Below are positions 23,482 to 35,295 of a stretch of DNA of 64,000 bases, in pieces (the first letter of the stretch is position 1; each line of letters starts with the position of its first letter). The notes beneath the pieces were generated by a model. The model saw only the letters and a program-made list of their open reading frames with translations. It was not told the origin of the DNA and did not search any database. Where the stretch lies: positions 15,708,715-15,772,714 of the forward strand of contig CM055092.1 of NCBI GenBank assembly GCA_029204225.1, given 5' to 3'. Both the position numbers and the translations under genes were made by a program. This stretch comes from Diphasiastrum complanatum. Its lineage: Eukaryota; Streptophyta; Lycopodiopsida; Lycopodiales; Lycopodiaceae.

Positions 23482-24920
23482 CTAAACATCATGCCAAGCC
23501 ATGGATTCCAAGGCAATTTGTGCACTTGAAGATACATCAATTAAAATATTAAGTGCATAAATAATGTTGCCAAAGACAACTTGTCTTGCTTGATCCATAT
23601 GATTGAGCCTAGATGGCTCCATCTTGATACTAAAGGTTCTTCTTGGAGTCCTCGGGTCTTGAGCTTGCTCCTCCACTTGACTTGACTCCAAACCATCAAT
23701 GAATTGAATAAGGTGTTGATCCAAAGGTGCTTCTTCAAGTTTACAAATCTTCCACTCTTGAAAGATCACATTTCCACCATTGACAAATTCTTTGGTTGAA
23801 AACAAGTAGATTCTACAATCTCTACTTGAAGAGCAAAACAGTACCATTATTCCTATCATTGAAATAGGATAATCTTTGGTCCTTACATTGGAATGATCAT
23901 GCTCAAAGCATGTGGACCCAAATATTTCCAATACAAATGACGTTTCATCTTTTATGACACTATTCAAACTATTACAAAAATACTTATCCAATGAGATTGC
24001 TTTATCAACAACAAATGTAGATTTCAAAGCATCCCATTTTATTGTCTTGTCATACAAAGTAATAAACACCATGAATCTTAAAGGTAAGAAACAAGTCACC
24101 TCATGTCTACTAATACTTTCCAAAAAGTATTCAAAGATAGTAGACTCTCCAATGCTCACCACCCTTGCAAGATGCACACTTGAATGGACAATTTGCATGC
24201 AATTTGATGACATTGTCATTGAGGACTCCCTTGGAACTCTCATGCTTTGAGGCTGATGCTCAAGATCTTCCTCCTTTTGATGCTCCTCCTCAATGCAAGC
24301 AAGATCACACTTTGCCAAGATCTCCTCTTGAGTGATCTCCTCCTTTGCCAAGCTCATTCTTTCAAAAGCAACACTAGCTTCCAACTTAAACAATCTTCCA
24401 TGTTTAAATCCCTTTGCAATGCAAACATCATTCTTCAAGATGAAGCAAACACCATGCTTAAAGTGGACATCCAAACCACTTTCTAAGAGTAGACCAACAC
24501 TAAGCATATTCTTGGGGATTGATGGTACATAAAGGACATTTTCTAGATCCATGCATTTTGAGGATTCTAGATACAAAGAGATGGTGCCAACACCATCTAT
24601 CCTACACTCTTCATCATTTGCAGTAAAGACAAACTTTTTAGCATTATTGAAAGAGTGTAAGGTTGAGAAAAAGTCCTTTTCACAAGACATGTGGGAGCTA
24701 GCCCCACTGTCGATCCACCAATTGTCTCTTGAATTGCTATTGCTTGTTGGTGAGGATGTAGATGCCATCAAGAATACATCTACTTCATCCTCCTCCTCCT
24801 CCTTTGCAAGGTTTCCTTGTTTGTCCTCCTGCACTTGTGCTCTTAGCCTCTTGTAGCATTCAGATGCATAATGCCCCTTCCTTCCACAAAAGAAGCATTT
24901 TTTGCTTTGACTTGTCCTTT
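23482..24920 (-). CDS. Copia zinc knuckle, protease and collapsed integrase
   Basis: The meaningful frame starts around the zinc knuckle CFFCGRKGHYASEC (C-X2-C-X4-H-X4-C); codons further upstream read the gag region out of frame. Protease follows, with WWIDSGASSHM (active-site DSG) and LENVLYVPSIPKNMLSVGLL. After a Glu-rich stretch come integrase-like pieces: CMQIVHSSVHL, where VHSD would hold the first catalytic Asp, and then LEIFGSTCFEHDHSNVRTKDY and NVIFQEW from the integrase C-terminal side. The central segment with the second Asp and the Glu is replaced by diverged sequence. The frame is open for about 470 codons, so the integrase part was lost without breaking translation. No RT follows. 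Confidence 0.8.
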
Positions 24921-25657
24921 GAGCTTGATGCATCATCCTCTTCTTTGGCCTCCTTTGGATGCTTCTTCTTTCCATTGGTCTTCTTTTTGCCCTTGAATGA
25001 GAAATTGGCTTTCTCATCACCATCCTGCAACGACAAGGAACTCATCCTAGATTTTGCATGGAGCATCCTACACTCTTCAGCCACTAATACACTGTGAAGT
25101 TTTTCTATAGTTGGCAAAGTGTCTTGGATGGCAAAACTTTGGACCAAATTTGCAAATTCATCTCCTAGACCATTAAGGACAATTTGTACAAGCTCTCCAT
25201 CATGAATCTTCTCTCCAATGGAAGCCAACTCCCTATTTAGAGACTTGATTCTGAGTACATAATCCTGTGCACTCTCCTCACTTCTCCTCATGCTTTGCAA
25301 AATTTGATTTCTAAGCATAAGAACTCTAGAAGTGTTGCTAGACTCATAGATTGATTTTAAAGACTCCCAAGCCTCTTTAGCATTAGTACAAGCTGATACT
25401 TCTCTCAACAAATCATTGCTCACATTCATCTTCACACAATGAAGTGCAAGTCTAGATCTCTTCTTGTATCTAGCTAACTCCTGTGCACCTAGAGGTTCAT
25501 CTTCATCTTCAATCAAGAACTCATAAAGGTCTTGGAGCACTAAGAGTGACTCCATTCTAACCTTCCAAATAGCATAATTTGTAGAATTCAACCTCTCACT
25601 AGCTTCTAGAAGGTATGCTCCAGCAGATCCCATCTTACTAGTGACTTCTACAAACAA
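24860..25657 (-). CDS. Copia gag, N-terminal frame
   Basis: A 265-codon frame. The ATG at 25655-25657 is the first Met; an internal MGSAGAYLLEASERLN (about 25630) is the likelier start by comparison with the relative at 53023. Gag signatures: LNSTNYAIWKVRMESLL, ALHCVKMNVSNDLLREV and EAWESLKSIYESSNTSRVL (UBN2-type gag), followed by a basic stretch. It forms the particle shell that packages element RNA. The frame leaves the zinc knuckle at a run of six A residues near 24896-24902 and ends out of frame at 24860. In the relative at 53.5 kb the same region reads through without a shift, so a one-base change is the simplest cause. Confidence 0.88.
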   Translation of the reverse strand: MFVEVTSKMGSAGAYLLEASERLNSTNYAIWKVRMESLLVLQDLYEFLIEDEDEPLGAQELARYKKRSRLALHCVKMNVSNDLLREVSACTNAKEAWESLKSIYESSNTSRVLMLRNQILQSMRRSEESAQDYVLRIKSLNRELASIGEKIHDGELVQIVLNGLGDEFANLVQSFAIQDTLPTIEKLHSVLVAEECRMLHAKSRMSSLSLQDGDEKANFSFKGKKKTNGKKKHPKEAKEEDDASSSKDKSKQKMLLLWKEGALCI

Positions 25658-26426
25658 GAAATAGATTTGATTGACTTGAAACTCACAAAGGTCTCACACT
25701 TGTAGTGTTTCACTCAAATTTGATTTCTAATCCAACAAATGGACTTATAATCACAGTTCTATCACTCCCTCACAAAGCTGGAACGAAGATAAGATGAAGT
25801 GAAAACTACTTTCAAACAAATCTTGCCAAGAAATGGATTTGATTGTCTCTAGAAACTCACTAAGGTCTCTCTCTTGTAGTTTTTCACTCAAATTAGATTT
25901 CTAATCCAACAAATGGACTTATAATGTCAGTTCTAGCACTCCCTCACAAAGTTGGAATGAAGATAAGATGATGTGAAATCTACTTACAATCAAATCTTGC
26001 CAAATTTGGCTATTTTTGGACAAAAAAAATGACTTAATCTCTTTCTTCCTTCTTGGTGTACTTTCAAGACCTGTTTTTAACCTTAATAGGACTTGAACTC
26101 AGCCTAGATTAATTAGATTCCATGAAACAAATTCAAATCTAATCAATGGCAAATGATCTTGGTAGATTATCCTAGGAACTCCACCAAAAATTACACCAAT
26201 AGCTCACAAATTGAATTTTTTTGGATCAAATGAATACCATGCATTAAATGCAGGTTCAGAGGTGCCCACACATGTGGACAGTACGGATTTGGACCCCTAC
26301 CAAGTTGGGGATCAAATCTCCTCACCAAAATCAAGATTCTAGCTTGCCCTCTCAATACTAGTTTTTAGCACCGAAACTTGCTAAAAATGGATTTGCATTA
26401 GATCAATGGCTTATGCTCTTGTACTT

Positions 26427-26439
26427 GGATCTGATACCA
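26427..26439 (-). promoter_or_regulatory. Primer binding site (initiator-Met tRNA type)
   Basis: The - strand reads TGGTATCAGATCC directly after the 5' LTR, matching the common plant copia PBS TGGTATCAGAGC for its first ten bases. Confidence 0.9.
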
Positions 26440-27140
26440 TGTGAAAGTACTGTACTTTAGGACCATAAATGGATCTACAAAAGATCCACAAGAGTGATTG
26501 GATGCTTGCTTAACAATCTATCAAAAAACTAGACACAAAAAAGTTGATCTAGATTGGCAATTTGACAAACAACAAGCATTAACAATCAAAAGCATTGATA
26601 AACATTGAAATACGAGCCCACACGTGTGTACTACAGGCTGTAGTACGGCCTTCAACTCGAGAAACAAGTAGAAATTTATTTGGTTTCATTTGGATCACAA
26701 AAACTCAATGTACATAGTGAACTAGCTTGAGATTGCCAATGAGCTCCAAAAATTTTCTATCTTCTCACTATGGAGAGAGGGAATACATAGCAAATTCGAC
26801 TTCCTTCTTGAAGTTAGGTGGATTTCCAGCATGTAATAAGGAAGTTAACTCACTCTCCTTGACCTAAAATGAAACCCTAGTCTATTTCCTAGAGTTATGC
26901 TTGGTAGGTAGCTAGTTGGTCAAATTTTCACCTTAAACTTAGGTGTAGGTCCTATAAAGTAGGGATGACCACCAAATAGACATGACCAACTCTCTTGACT
27001 TGACCTAACCTACATTAGGATGGGTTTCCCATGTGGCATCATGGCCTCACATGTGTGGGACCCACTTGTGTACACAATTTACACTATTCTACATGGTTTT
27101 TGATCAAGCTAGATTTGCCAATTTTTGGCAATTCTTCACA
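26440..27140 (-). repeat. 5' LTR of the young copia element
   Basis: Same length and ends as the partner LTR; CACACGTGTG lies at 26619-26628. The leftward neighbour is the PBS at 26427-26439. Confidence 0.95.
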
Positions 27141-27144
27141 TTTG

Positions 27145-27285
27145 GCTCGTATTAGACCACAGCCTTTGCCTTGGTGGTAGCTTGTGGTGACTCGTATTAG
27201 ACCGTAGCCTTTGCCTTGGAGGTTCCTTGCGGTAGCTTACAGTGACTCGTGGATTGCAGTTTTTGCCTTGGAGTTCCTTGTGAAA
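27145..27285. repeat. Degenerate tandem repeat (GACTCGTATTAGACC... type)
   Basis: Repeated words CTCGTATTAGACC, AGCCTTTGCCTTGG and GTGACTCGT occur two to three times in irregular units of about 50-70 bp. The sequence resembles that just left of the young copia insertion. Confidence 0.7.
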
Positions 27286-27543
27286 TTAGAGAAGTATTTT
27301 TTCTCACTTCACATTTTGCAAAAAAATACTGAAGGTGTTGGAAAAACAGTTTATTTGCTAAAGTGACTGTTTTGTCGCATTTTGGGAAAACGCGAAAAAG
27401 AGGACAAAAGTTTACTTCTTTAAAATACTTGAAAAGAGGTTACTATCGAGAAAATATGAACTGTGCGACAACTAGTTCATTTCTATAGACTGTTTTAAAC
27501 ATAGTGTAATTTTTGCAGATTGTTTGGAGATAGTCACTTTCCT

Positions 27544-27695
27544 GAAGTTGTCGATGAAGTCGTGCACTTCAATTGATTAGCGAAGTTGTTGAAGAAGTCG
27601 GAGACTTTGGTTAAAGAACGAAGTGCTTGAAGAAGTCAGACACTTCGATTGACGAGCGAAGTTGTTCAAGAAGTCGGAGATTTCGATGTCGAGTG
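27544..27695. repeat. 38-bp tandem array, four units
   Basis: Units start at 27544, 27582, 27620 and 27658, each beginning GAAGT(T/G) and containing GAAGTCG or GAAGTCAG, with a partial fifth unit after. They are degenerate (roughly 70-85% alike by eye). The array lies 3' of the gypsy A integrase on the - strand. Confidence 0.85.
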
Positions 27696-28546
27696 ACTTG
27701 ATTCTTGAAGAAGTCGAGGGTAATCAGGCCTTTGATGCTCTTCACAATGCTTTGACATTCGAATGCAGAGTTAGATGGGAATGGACAGCCTTTGATGTAG
27801 ATTAGCTGGAAAGTCGATGAAGTTGACTTTCAAATACTTCTGATTCGACTCTGTGTTGTCCAACTGCTAGGAGAAACCTGTGTATTTTAGCAAACATTGT
27901 TCTGCACACAGAATGAGAGTAATTTTGCAAAATAGCAAAACAAGAAAAAATTATGATTCAGGCAGGTATCAGATGAGCAGACATAGAACCCAAAAGAGGT
28001 TGCATCTAACCCTAGATCATTGATAAAAAAAATGTGCAGGAAGAATCTTGAAATAGACTCGTCTGACTTCAAAACAGGTACTTATTTCGCAAGATAACCT
28101 TCACCCAACTCAATATCAGTAACTCTGAACTGGATGTCTGATCTGGCAACTCGGCGAAGGTTTATATCTCTGTTTGTACAAGATCTGACTCAAAAAGTGA
28201 CTTTTTAAGTCATTTTCCATCAAACTTTGTTCCTGAAAATACTTTTCTTTCTTTTTTTTCTTATCTGATGACTTTTTTGACTTTCGCTCATCATTCTTTT
28301 TTTTTCTTCCATACTGTTTTTTCCAAAAAAAGAATCAACAAGTAGTATAAAACAACAAAATTTGTAAAACCACAAAAGTAGAATTTGATAAGATCTTGGA
28401 TCATGCTGGTTGAATTGGCTGCCAAAACTTGCGTAGTCGGCTACCATTCACTGGGGTGTCAAACCGTCTTGCATCTAGGTGTTCCAAAATAACTACTCTA
28501 TATGACAACATTTATGTCACTTTGTATGGTCCTTCACTTGTAAATT

Positions 28547-29564
28547 TCAGTTCCCTTTGATTAATTTGGTCTTATACATCAATGCTAGATCTCCTTCCAT
28601 TAGGTCCTTTTTGTGTAAGCAACGATCTTGCCATGCCTTGCTATGAGCTTTCTCTGCTGCTAGTGCATGGACTGTCATCAATTTGGTTTCACATAGTTTA
28701 TGCAAAGCCTCATGACGCATTTGTAAGAATTTCACATCATCCAACCATTCTGTTGCTGCTATGCATAATGATGGTACCAAAAATTCAATTGGCATAACTG
28801 CACCTTTACCATAGACAAGTTGAAATGGTGTCTGATTAGTGTTAACTTAATAAGCTGTTCTGAATGCCCATAACGCTGCATGAAGTTTATGTTTCCAATA
28901 GAACGACTTGCTTCAACCATTTTTGTCATAATATTGCAAAGAATCGTATTGGAAGATTAGGCTTGTTCATTACCCCTTGGATTATACGAAGTTTTAAACC
29001 GATGTATAACAAAAAAGTCTTCCAACAGATACTCAACAATGTGTGTTCCACGATCACTTACAATCTCGATAGGACATCCAAATATGACAATGATATGTTC
29101 GTACAAGAACGTAGCCGTAGACTTTGCATCGGCAACTCGAACTAACTTTGCTTCAACCCACTTGGTCATATAATCAGTTGCTATGATGATATAGCTTGAG
29201 ATCCTTTTACCGCAGGACAAATAGGACCAACATAGTCAAGTCCCCATTTCTTGAACGGTGCTTGTGATAGAACCAGACGCAAAGGTCCATAATTCTGCTT
29301 TGTAGGATGATGTGCTCATTGACATACATCACATGACTGAATAAAGTTTTTGGTATCCTTATGAAGTGTAGGCCACCAACACCTTGGTTGAAAAAGTTTT
29401 TGAACAATGATATGAATTAAAAAATGTCCACCTCCCATCCCATCTTGTGAAAACATGATTAGATCAGGTACTTCATTTGGCAAAACACATCTTCTGAAAA
29501 TATCATCCATTCTACGACTATACAATTGGCCTACAATTAATTGACAAGGCGGCGGTAACTCCAT
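28547..29564 (-). pseudogene. Gypsy A integrase (frameshifted)
   Basis: The N-terminal zinc-binding part reads GMGGGHFLIH, CWWPTLHKDTKNF and CDVCQ (29316-29460). The core continues in another frame with SYIIIATDYMTKWVEAK and PIEIVSDRGTH (second Asp), then YNPRGNEQA, where the Glu region is altered. The C-terminal part holds EFLVPSLCIAATEW and LHKLCETKLMTVHAL. Integrase would insert element DNA into the chromosome; several frame changes make this copy inactive. Confidence 0.85.
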
Positions 29565-29802
29565 TCAATTTCTCCAAGGGAGGGAGGTAACCAGGGTAAT
29601 TCTATATTTGCCAATTTATTTATGGTTTACATGGCTTCCGGCAAATAAAGCAGCTATCGAAGCTATGCTTGTCAAGGATTGAGTAGGTGATTCTCTTGAG
29701 TAAGCTCTTCGAGAAAACTCATTATTTTATGTATATTATTTTTTATATCAAAGCTATTTGCTGATTCATGGGCCAATTCAAAATCAGTTTGGATGATTTT
29801 AT

Positions 29803-30631
29803 TGTGGAAAAAGTACAAAAAGGACCAAGAGTGGATCCTAATCTGATCCTCAAGAGGGATTGGTTGTCAGATTATTGATCTATCAATCTACTTCAGATTA
29901 AGATCAATCTAGATCAATTCTAGACACAAAATCCTAACAAGAACAATCATTAATTGAAGGTAAGTGTACTTTATGGTTTCACACGTGTGAAACACTGTCT
30001 GAGTACGGAATCCAACCTGAAAATCAAGTACACATTGATAGAGCCTCAAAACAATCAAAACAAATGTAGACAAATGGAGAGAATCACTCAAAATTGCTTC
30101 CAAAATCAAGATTGGTGTCTCACATTGATTATGGCCAAATGTGGCTCTATATATACAATAAGTGGGAGCTCGTGGTACTGATCATCCCTATGATCCCACA
30201 TGTGTGAAGGTGCTTTGTCATATGATGATTCATCATGCAAAACTGACACTTGGACAAAACCTTCTATTTTGAGCACTTTTGGTCCATTTTCCTTCTATAT
30301 GGAGATCTACTTGGAAATCTTCTAGAAGTCAAAATTCGCCTACTTCAGCTTATTCCACACATGCCAGCTGTCCTCTACACATGTGATATGACACCTAACC
30401 AAAGGATGTGGCTCATGCAATCAATAGATTGATGCCATGTGTCATATGTCTAGAAAACTAGTTTTTGGCCTTTTTAGCACTAGAACTTGAATTAAATCAT
30501 ATGTACAACCTATATGATTATGGTACATGACAAGTACATTATTTTCACACGTGGGAACAGGCTCCACACATGTGTAATCATCTATATACAAGATTTTTGG
30601 CCTCTACCAAGCTTATTTTTGCTTTTTCACA
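29803..30631 (-). mobile_element. Solo LTR, copia type, nested in gypsy A
   Basis: The 829-bp segment starts TGTGGAAAAAGTAC and ends TTTTTCACA and is flanked by a perfect 5-bp duplication TTTAT (29798-29802 and 30632-30636). It resembles the LTRs of the young copia element: the same order of AAGGACCA, GATCAATC, CTAGACACAAAA and CACACGTGTG. The strand is inferred from that alignment. No internal sequence remains, as expected after recombination between two LTRs. Confidence 0.88.
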
Positions 30632-30790
30632 TTTATGAGAAACCAAGACCTCATTCCAAAATGCAGTCATGTTTCTTTTGTACTTTTGTCAGAGAGTCGT
30701 CAGGTTGGCCTAACATCAGATATTCAACAATATTTGCTGCCTACTCAGGTATTGCTTCATAAAATAACGCAGCATCTGGTAGTTCATCAT

Positions 30791-31015
30791 CTACTTCAAT
30801 GTTGACTGGTGCTGTCTGGATTCTTGAGACATGATCAGCACGATAATGTTGTTTACCTTTTCAGACCAAAACTGAAAATCAAATTCAGTTAGTAGTAGTA
30901 GCCATCTTGCAATACGTCCTATGTTACACATCTTGTTTACTAAATAAAGTAATGGTTGATGGTCGGTATAAAATGAAAAATGTGTCGCCATTAGATAATA
31001 TAGAAATTTCTTCAC
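30791..31015 (-). pseudogene. Gypsy A RNase H remnant
   Basis: The frame reads KKFLYYLMATHFSFYTDHQP then LLYLVNKMCNIGRIARWLLL and LTEFDFQFW, the C-terminal side of gypsy RNase H (the DH motif and GRIARW are typical). The RT palm that should precede it is missing. Confidence 0.85.
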
Positions 31016-31077
31016 ATAAAAGATGTGGTCTTCTTAGAAGGTGATGACTACCTAGATGGTGATGTCTTGCAAGAATT

Positions 31078-32174
31078 CTAACTTGAAGAGTCATCCTTGA
31101 CTTTCCCTTTTCCTTTATCCAATAAAGGTGGTACATCTTTAGGATCGGCTTCTTGTGATGATCTTTCCCATTTCAGGACCGTGTTATAATGTTTCTTTGC
31201 TTGTTTCTTTGTCATTGGTCCTACATTATTTCCTTCCTTCAATATAACTGCTTTTGGCGGTTCTATTGTCAGTACATTAGAAATCTCACGAACTCCGAAC
31301 CTTGTAGGATCTATGTGAATTAAAGTCTGCTCATCAGTAAGTTCTGCACTTTCATCATAATACAAGCCGTGACTAACATGAATGAGTTTGTCTTCAATAG
31401 GATCTGGTATTGGATCGGTTGATATACATTCATCATGTTCACTAGGAATGTGATCGACATATCCAAAGTTCGATCAAGTAAAGGAATCTCGCTCATCTCT
31501 GATAGGGTATCTCTTTGACACATATAGCCTTCTGTACAATCCACTTTTGCAAGAGCTTGATTCCAATTAACAATATTTGTTTGAGAATCATAATGAACTC
31601 CCAAAGTCTTTCCTCGTCAATCACAGGTATGATCCATTGTTGATGAATCATCATCCTCTTTTTGGTTAACTGGCTTGATTGTCCAAGTGATTGGATCAAT
31701 TTTGATTGCACGCTCTCGATTCTCAAAAGTAATCTTTCCAGTCCCCCAGTTATGAGTTACTTGCGCAACTCGTAACTATGGACATCCCAATAAGACTCGA
31801 TAAATATTTGGTGCATCAGGTAAGTCCATTACTACAAAAGTAATGACAAGCTGAATTCCAGTAATCCTGACATGTATGTCTTCCACTATTTCCTTAGGAT
31901 GAACTATTGTTTGATAAGCTAGCTTAATGGAGAAAGTTACAGGCTTTATCCTTTTAAGGCCCCATTTTGCACATAGCTTTGTTGAAATCAGGTTAACTCC
32001 TAAACCTCCATCTATCACGACTGCCTCTTTACCAAATTGTCTGTGTTGGATTTGCAAGGTCATGTTTCTTTGCTCACTTTCCCAGGCTTCCCCTACATTT
32101 AGTACTTCATTTGATTCTTCAAATCTGGCACAAAAGAGTGGCTCCTGATGGACTGTTGGTTTAATATGAGTCAA
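31078..32174 (-). pseudogene. Gypsy A protease region
   Basis: VVIDGGLGVNLIS carries an Asp-Gly-Gly in place of the usual Asp-Ser/Thr-Gly active site. It is followed by KLCAKWGLKRIKP, DIHVRITGIQLVI and IYRVLLGCP, the flap and core of a retropepsin. Then come linker frames with IDPTRFGVREI and related text. One frame gives 132 codons; the rest is shifted. Protease would cut the gag-pol polyprotein. Confidence 0.75.
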
Positions 32175-32324
32175 TTTCTCCGCTAATTATTATTTTGCTT
32201 TTGGCACTAGCTTGAGAAATTCTCCCAATGTAATATCCATCTTGCTAGATAGAATATTCACGATCAGTTCTATTTGTGGTGCTTCAGGTTCTGTCATCTT
32301 GAAGGGTTCTTCGTGATGATGTAA

Positions 32325-34015
32325 CTACGTATTAACATCTATTCGTGGGTTATGTACTTCGGCTGCAGTTTTAGCAGCTTCCAAGGCCTCTTCTTCTTGC
32401 TTAAACCATTGTCTCATATTTTGGTATTTCTTCTTCTCTGAGTTGAGATTCGGATACAACACTCCTGATGCAATAGGTATATCAGTAGATGGCATAGATT
32501 TAGCAAGTGCTGGATCAATTGAAACTTCTTTATGCTTTTGAGCTCTGGTAACAACCATCAATGGTATAGTTGGTTCAGTAGGCTGAGCTTCTAGTTTCTG
32601 CTTGATTGTAATCATATTCAATGGAGCAATTATTGGAAGTGATTTTGGTCTTGCTAAACAATCCTTGTAACAATGTCCATAACCGCATTCTCAGCAAAAT
32701 GGAGCAATTTTTTCTTTGTTCGGACATTCCACAACTTTGTGATTTTCGACACATGCAAAACATCCAAGTGGTGCTCTAGTCCATTTTCTAGCTTGTTGTT
32801 GTTGCATAGCAGCATAGATGGCATACTGCTCTGAAGGACCAATTTCTTGATCAGTATTGTAATTCCATTGCTCATTACCAGCTGAAGAGTCTGGTTCCAT
32901 CAGGTTCGTAGGAGGAGCATGTTGTGCTTGAGGAGCTGACAAAGCTAGTCATTCAGAAAATCCAAGGCCAAAGTTTTGAGCCTAGTTCTTAGGATGAGGT
33001 CCCTTATAGATAGTAGGATCCCGATATTGAAGCTTAGCATATCTTTGCTGAATAATCCGAGGATTAAATGATCAAAAAGTTGTTTCGTGTCCCGTAGAAT
33101 TGCACAAATGACAAATAGTATCTGTCATTCATCTTTTCATTGCTGGGGACACTCATTGATGGTGCGATTCCCCGCACAAATTGCACACTAGACATTTTTT
33201 CGACCAGGAAAAGTCTTAGCAAACTTTTCACCTGCTTTAGCACTCTTTTCTTGTTGCTCTTCCAATTCTTTCACGTTCTCATTGAACTGAGACTTCATAT
33301 TTTCCAGCTGCATCTGCTGCTTTTGACCAATTTTTTCAAATTCGTTAATCATCAGCTCTGCTGTTGCATTGATATTCATGGATGCAATAGTGATGGATGT
33401 TGTAGTGGTTTGTCCCGATGTATATGGCAACATTCCAATATTTGGTTTGTTATTAAAATCTTCATCCTCTTCTCGTATTGCTTCATCCATAGCATGTTGC
33501 AAGGAAATATAATCAGTTCAATGTTTAATCTCGCATTTCTAATCCTTTTAGGTAGACCTGTTAAAAACCACATGATCATGGCATCATTATTGATTAATTT
33601 GGGATCACACTCAGATCTAAGGTGTTTAACCTATTCAATAGAATCTCGCACTCCTTCTCTCTTTCCCATTTTAATTTTACTGAAAAGTAGAAAATGATCT
33701 TCCATAAATTTCCTGGGTTGTGATTAGGCCATTTATAACCACTTCCCAATCCATGCATTCTGTTTCATCTTGGTTGTAAAACCAGTCTTGTGCGGCTCCA
33801 GTTACGACCATAGGAAATAGCTTAAGTTTGTCTTTTGAAAAAACTTTGCCATAAATCTCACATGATTTTGAAAAGATTTTGAGAAATCTAACTAGATCAG
33901 ACAACCCATTATACTTTGGTATCTCTAGACAAGGTGACCTTCTAGCAATAATTGGTGGAACGTTCAACAGAGGTACATGTGGTGCATTAGGTGGTCCATC
34001 ACCCATATCAGACAT
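32325..34015 (-). pseudogene. Gypsy A gag with zinc knuckles
   Basis: Starts near 34015 with MSDMGDGPPNAPHVPLLN. The gag core reads LEIPKYNGLSDLVRFLKIF and AAQDWFYNQDE, as in plant gypsy gag. A shifted stretch around 33188-33580 has IMWFLTGLPKRIRNA and AIREEDEDFNNKPNIGML. Zinc-knuckle sequence follows near 32700-32760 (CFACVENHKVVECPNKEK). Many frame changes. A related gag fragment is found at 44229-45401. Confidence 0.8.
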
Positions 34016-34829
34016 GTTTGAAAATTATTTCAAAAAGACAATGAGATTGGATCTAGATTTTCCAATCAATTCCTATCTCTGATCAAATTTGTAAAAACTC
34101 TATGGTGGGAACCCCTATTTTATTCACTAACTTGACTTTTAGGCCATGCGACATTAAAAGTCTGACAAAAAGACCTAAATTCCTTTTATTAACTTGTAAC
34201 TAATCAATTATCTATGTGATCATCAGGTTGGACTTACACACGCAGGGTGCCAAATCCCTGTCACTTAATAACTATGGTTAGAGTTGCCTCGATATCCGCA
34301 AACCCTCCAACAGCTTGTAGGCTTCCTTGAAAATGGCTGCAACATAAGGAGAGATATCCAAGGCCTCCATGCCTCACGATGATCATAAAGATCAAGATCA
34401 CAAGATAGAAAAAAGTGTTGATTACCAAGGTTTTGCATATTTATTTGACTAGTAACTTTTTGCATGATAGATCTAATCTTGAAATCAAAGTTTCCTAGGT
34501 TGAGTTGCTCGAATAGCTTCTTCTGAATCGGTGGTGGTTGAAGCGTCTTCAATTGACAAAGCACTCTCACGAGAGCTTGGTGTCCGTGTATCAGCTACTT
34601 ATATGTGTCGTCGACTACCATTCTACAAGTTTACTAATGTTGCCAACATCTCATCTTCTCGGAAGCCAAGAACATGTTGAAAATCATGCATGAACAGATA
34701 CTTAGGCTTGCCCATCAATGATGATTGGAGCAAGGCCATGGATATGAAGCATGACATCATTGGACTCATCTATGTCCTCTGGCTCCGCTGATGTGGATGC
34801 ACCTGCATCCACTTGCGTTGCCAAGAGAG

Positions 34830-35060
34830 TTTACTGCTCTGAGGATAAATCTTCCTCTTTCACTTGGGTCCTCCATCTCATTAAGCTGCACACCAGGATT
34901 CTCTTTGGTGTGGCCCACATTCACTGGAAACTTATTAAGCAAAAAGACAACAGTAATTTCATCGGATAGAAACTTCTTTCCTACACTTTCAAGATCAAAA
35001 GTTTTCAGTTGAATAGCTCCAAGAAATGATCGTTATCCAAGTGGTTGATAAATCTAGTGA
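34830..35060 (-). pseudogene. Probable copia gag (UBN2-type) fragment
   Basis: The - strand reads GAIQLKTFDLESVGKKFLSD then EITVVFLLNKFPVNVGHT, matching the gag pattern in which a loop with LSDE is followed by a hydrophobic helix ending LP(E/V). No flanking copia domain was seen. Short and degenerate. Confidence 0.45.
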
Positions 35061-35295
35061 GATAAAGGGTCTATCTCTTTTCCATATATAACTAAGCAAG
35101 TTATATGGAATTCACATGATAGTTGAGCCATGAATTTGTACGACATAAGGCTTCAAAGTTTCATCTATATACGCACTCACATACATTAATGCATCTGTAT
35201 AGCCCGTAAAGTGGAAGCATAGTTATGCTAACGGTGAAAATACAATAAATACAATCTATCTGATCTAGAAACTGTGTGTGTGCCAGTAGATTGGC

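Larger units (their letters stand above)
22571..27140 (-). mobile_element. Young non-autonomous Ty1-copia retrotransposon
   Basis: The element is complete from LTR to LTR: 701-bp LTRs at 22571-23271 and 26440-27140, both TGTGAA...TTCACA. Read on the - strand it has a PBS (TGGTATCAGATCC) next to the 5' LTR and a purine-rich tract (GAGGAGGAG) next to the 3' LTR. Flanks are TTTGA (22566-22570) and TTTGG (27141-27145), a target duplication with one change. The internal 3.2 kb codes only gag, protease and a collapsed integrase remnant. The integrase DDE core, RT and RNase H are absent, so mobility would need enzymes from a related element. LTR divergence is about 1.4% by eye, so the insertion is recent. 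Confidence 0.93.
28500..34020 (-). mobile_element. Decayed Ty3-gypsy element A
   Basis: On the - strand the order is gag (34.0-32.3 kb), protease (32.2-31.1 kb), RNase H remnant (31.0-30.8 kb), a nested solo LTR, then integrase (29.6-28.5 kb). Protease before RT before integrase is the gypsy order. The RT catalytic part is missing between about 31080 and 31015. Frames are broken throughout. LTRs were not resolved; the leader may end near the motif at 34226-34247. Confidence 0.85.

Noticed and set aside
27544-27695. CRISPR-like array
   Set aside because: The repeats are head-to-tail without spacers, in a plant retroelement context, and degenerate; it is a minisatellite.
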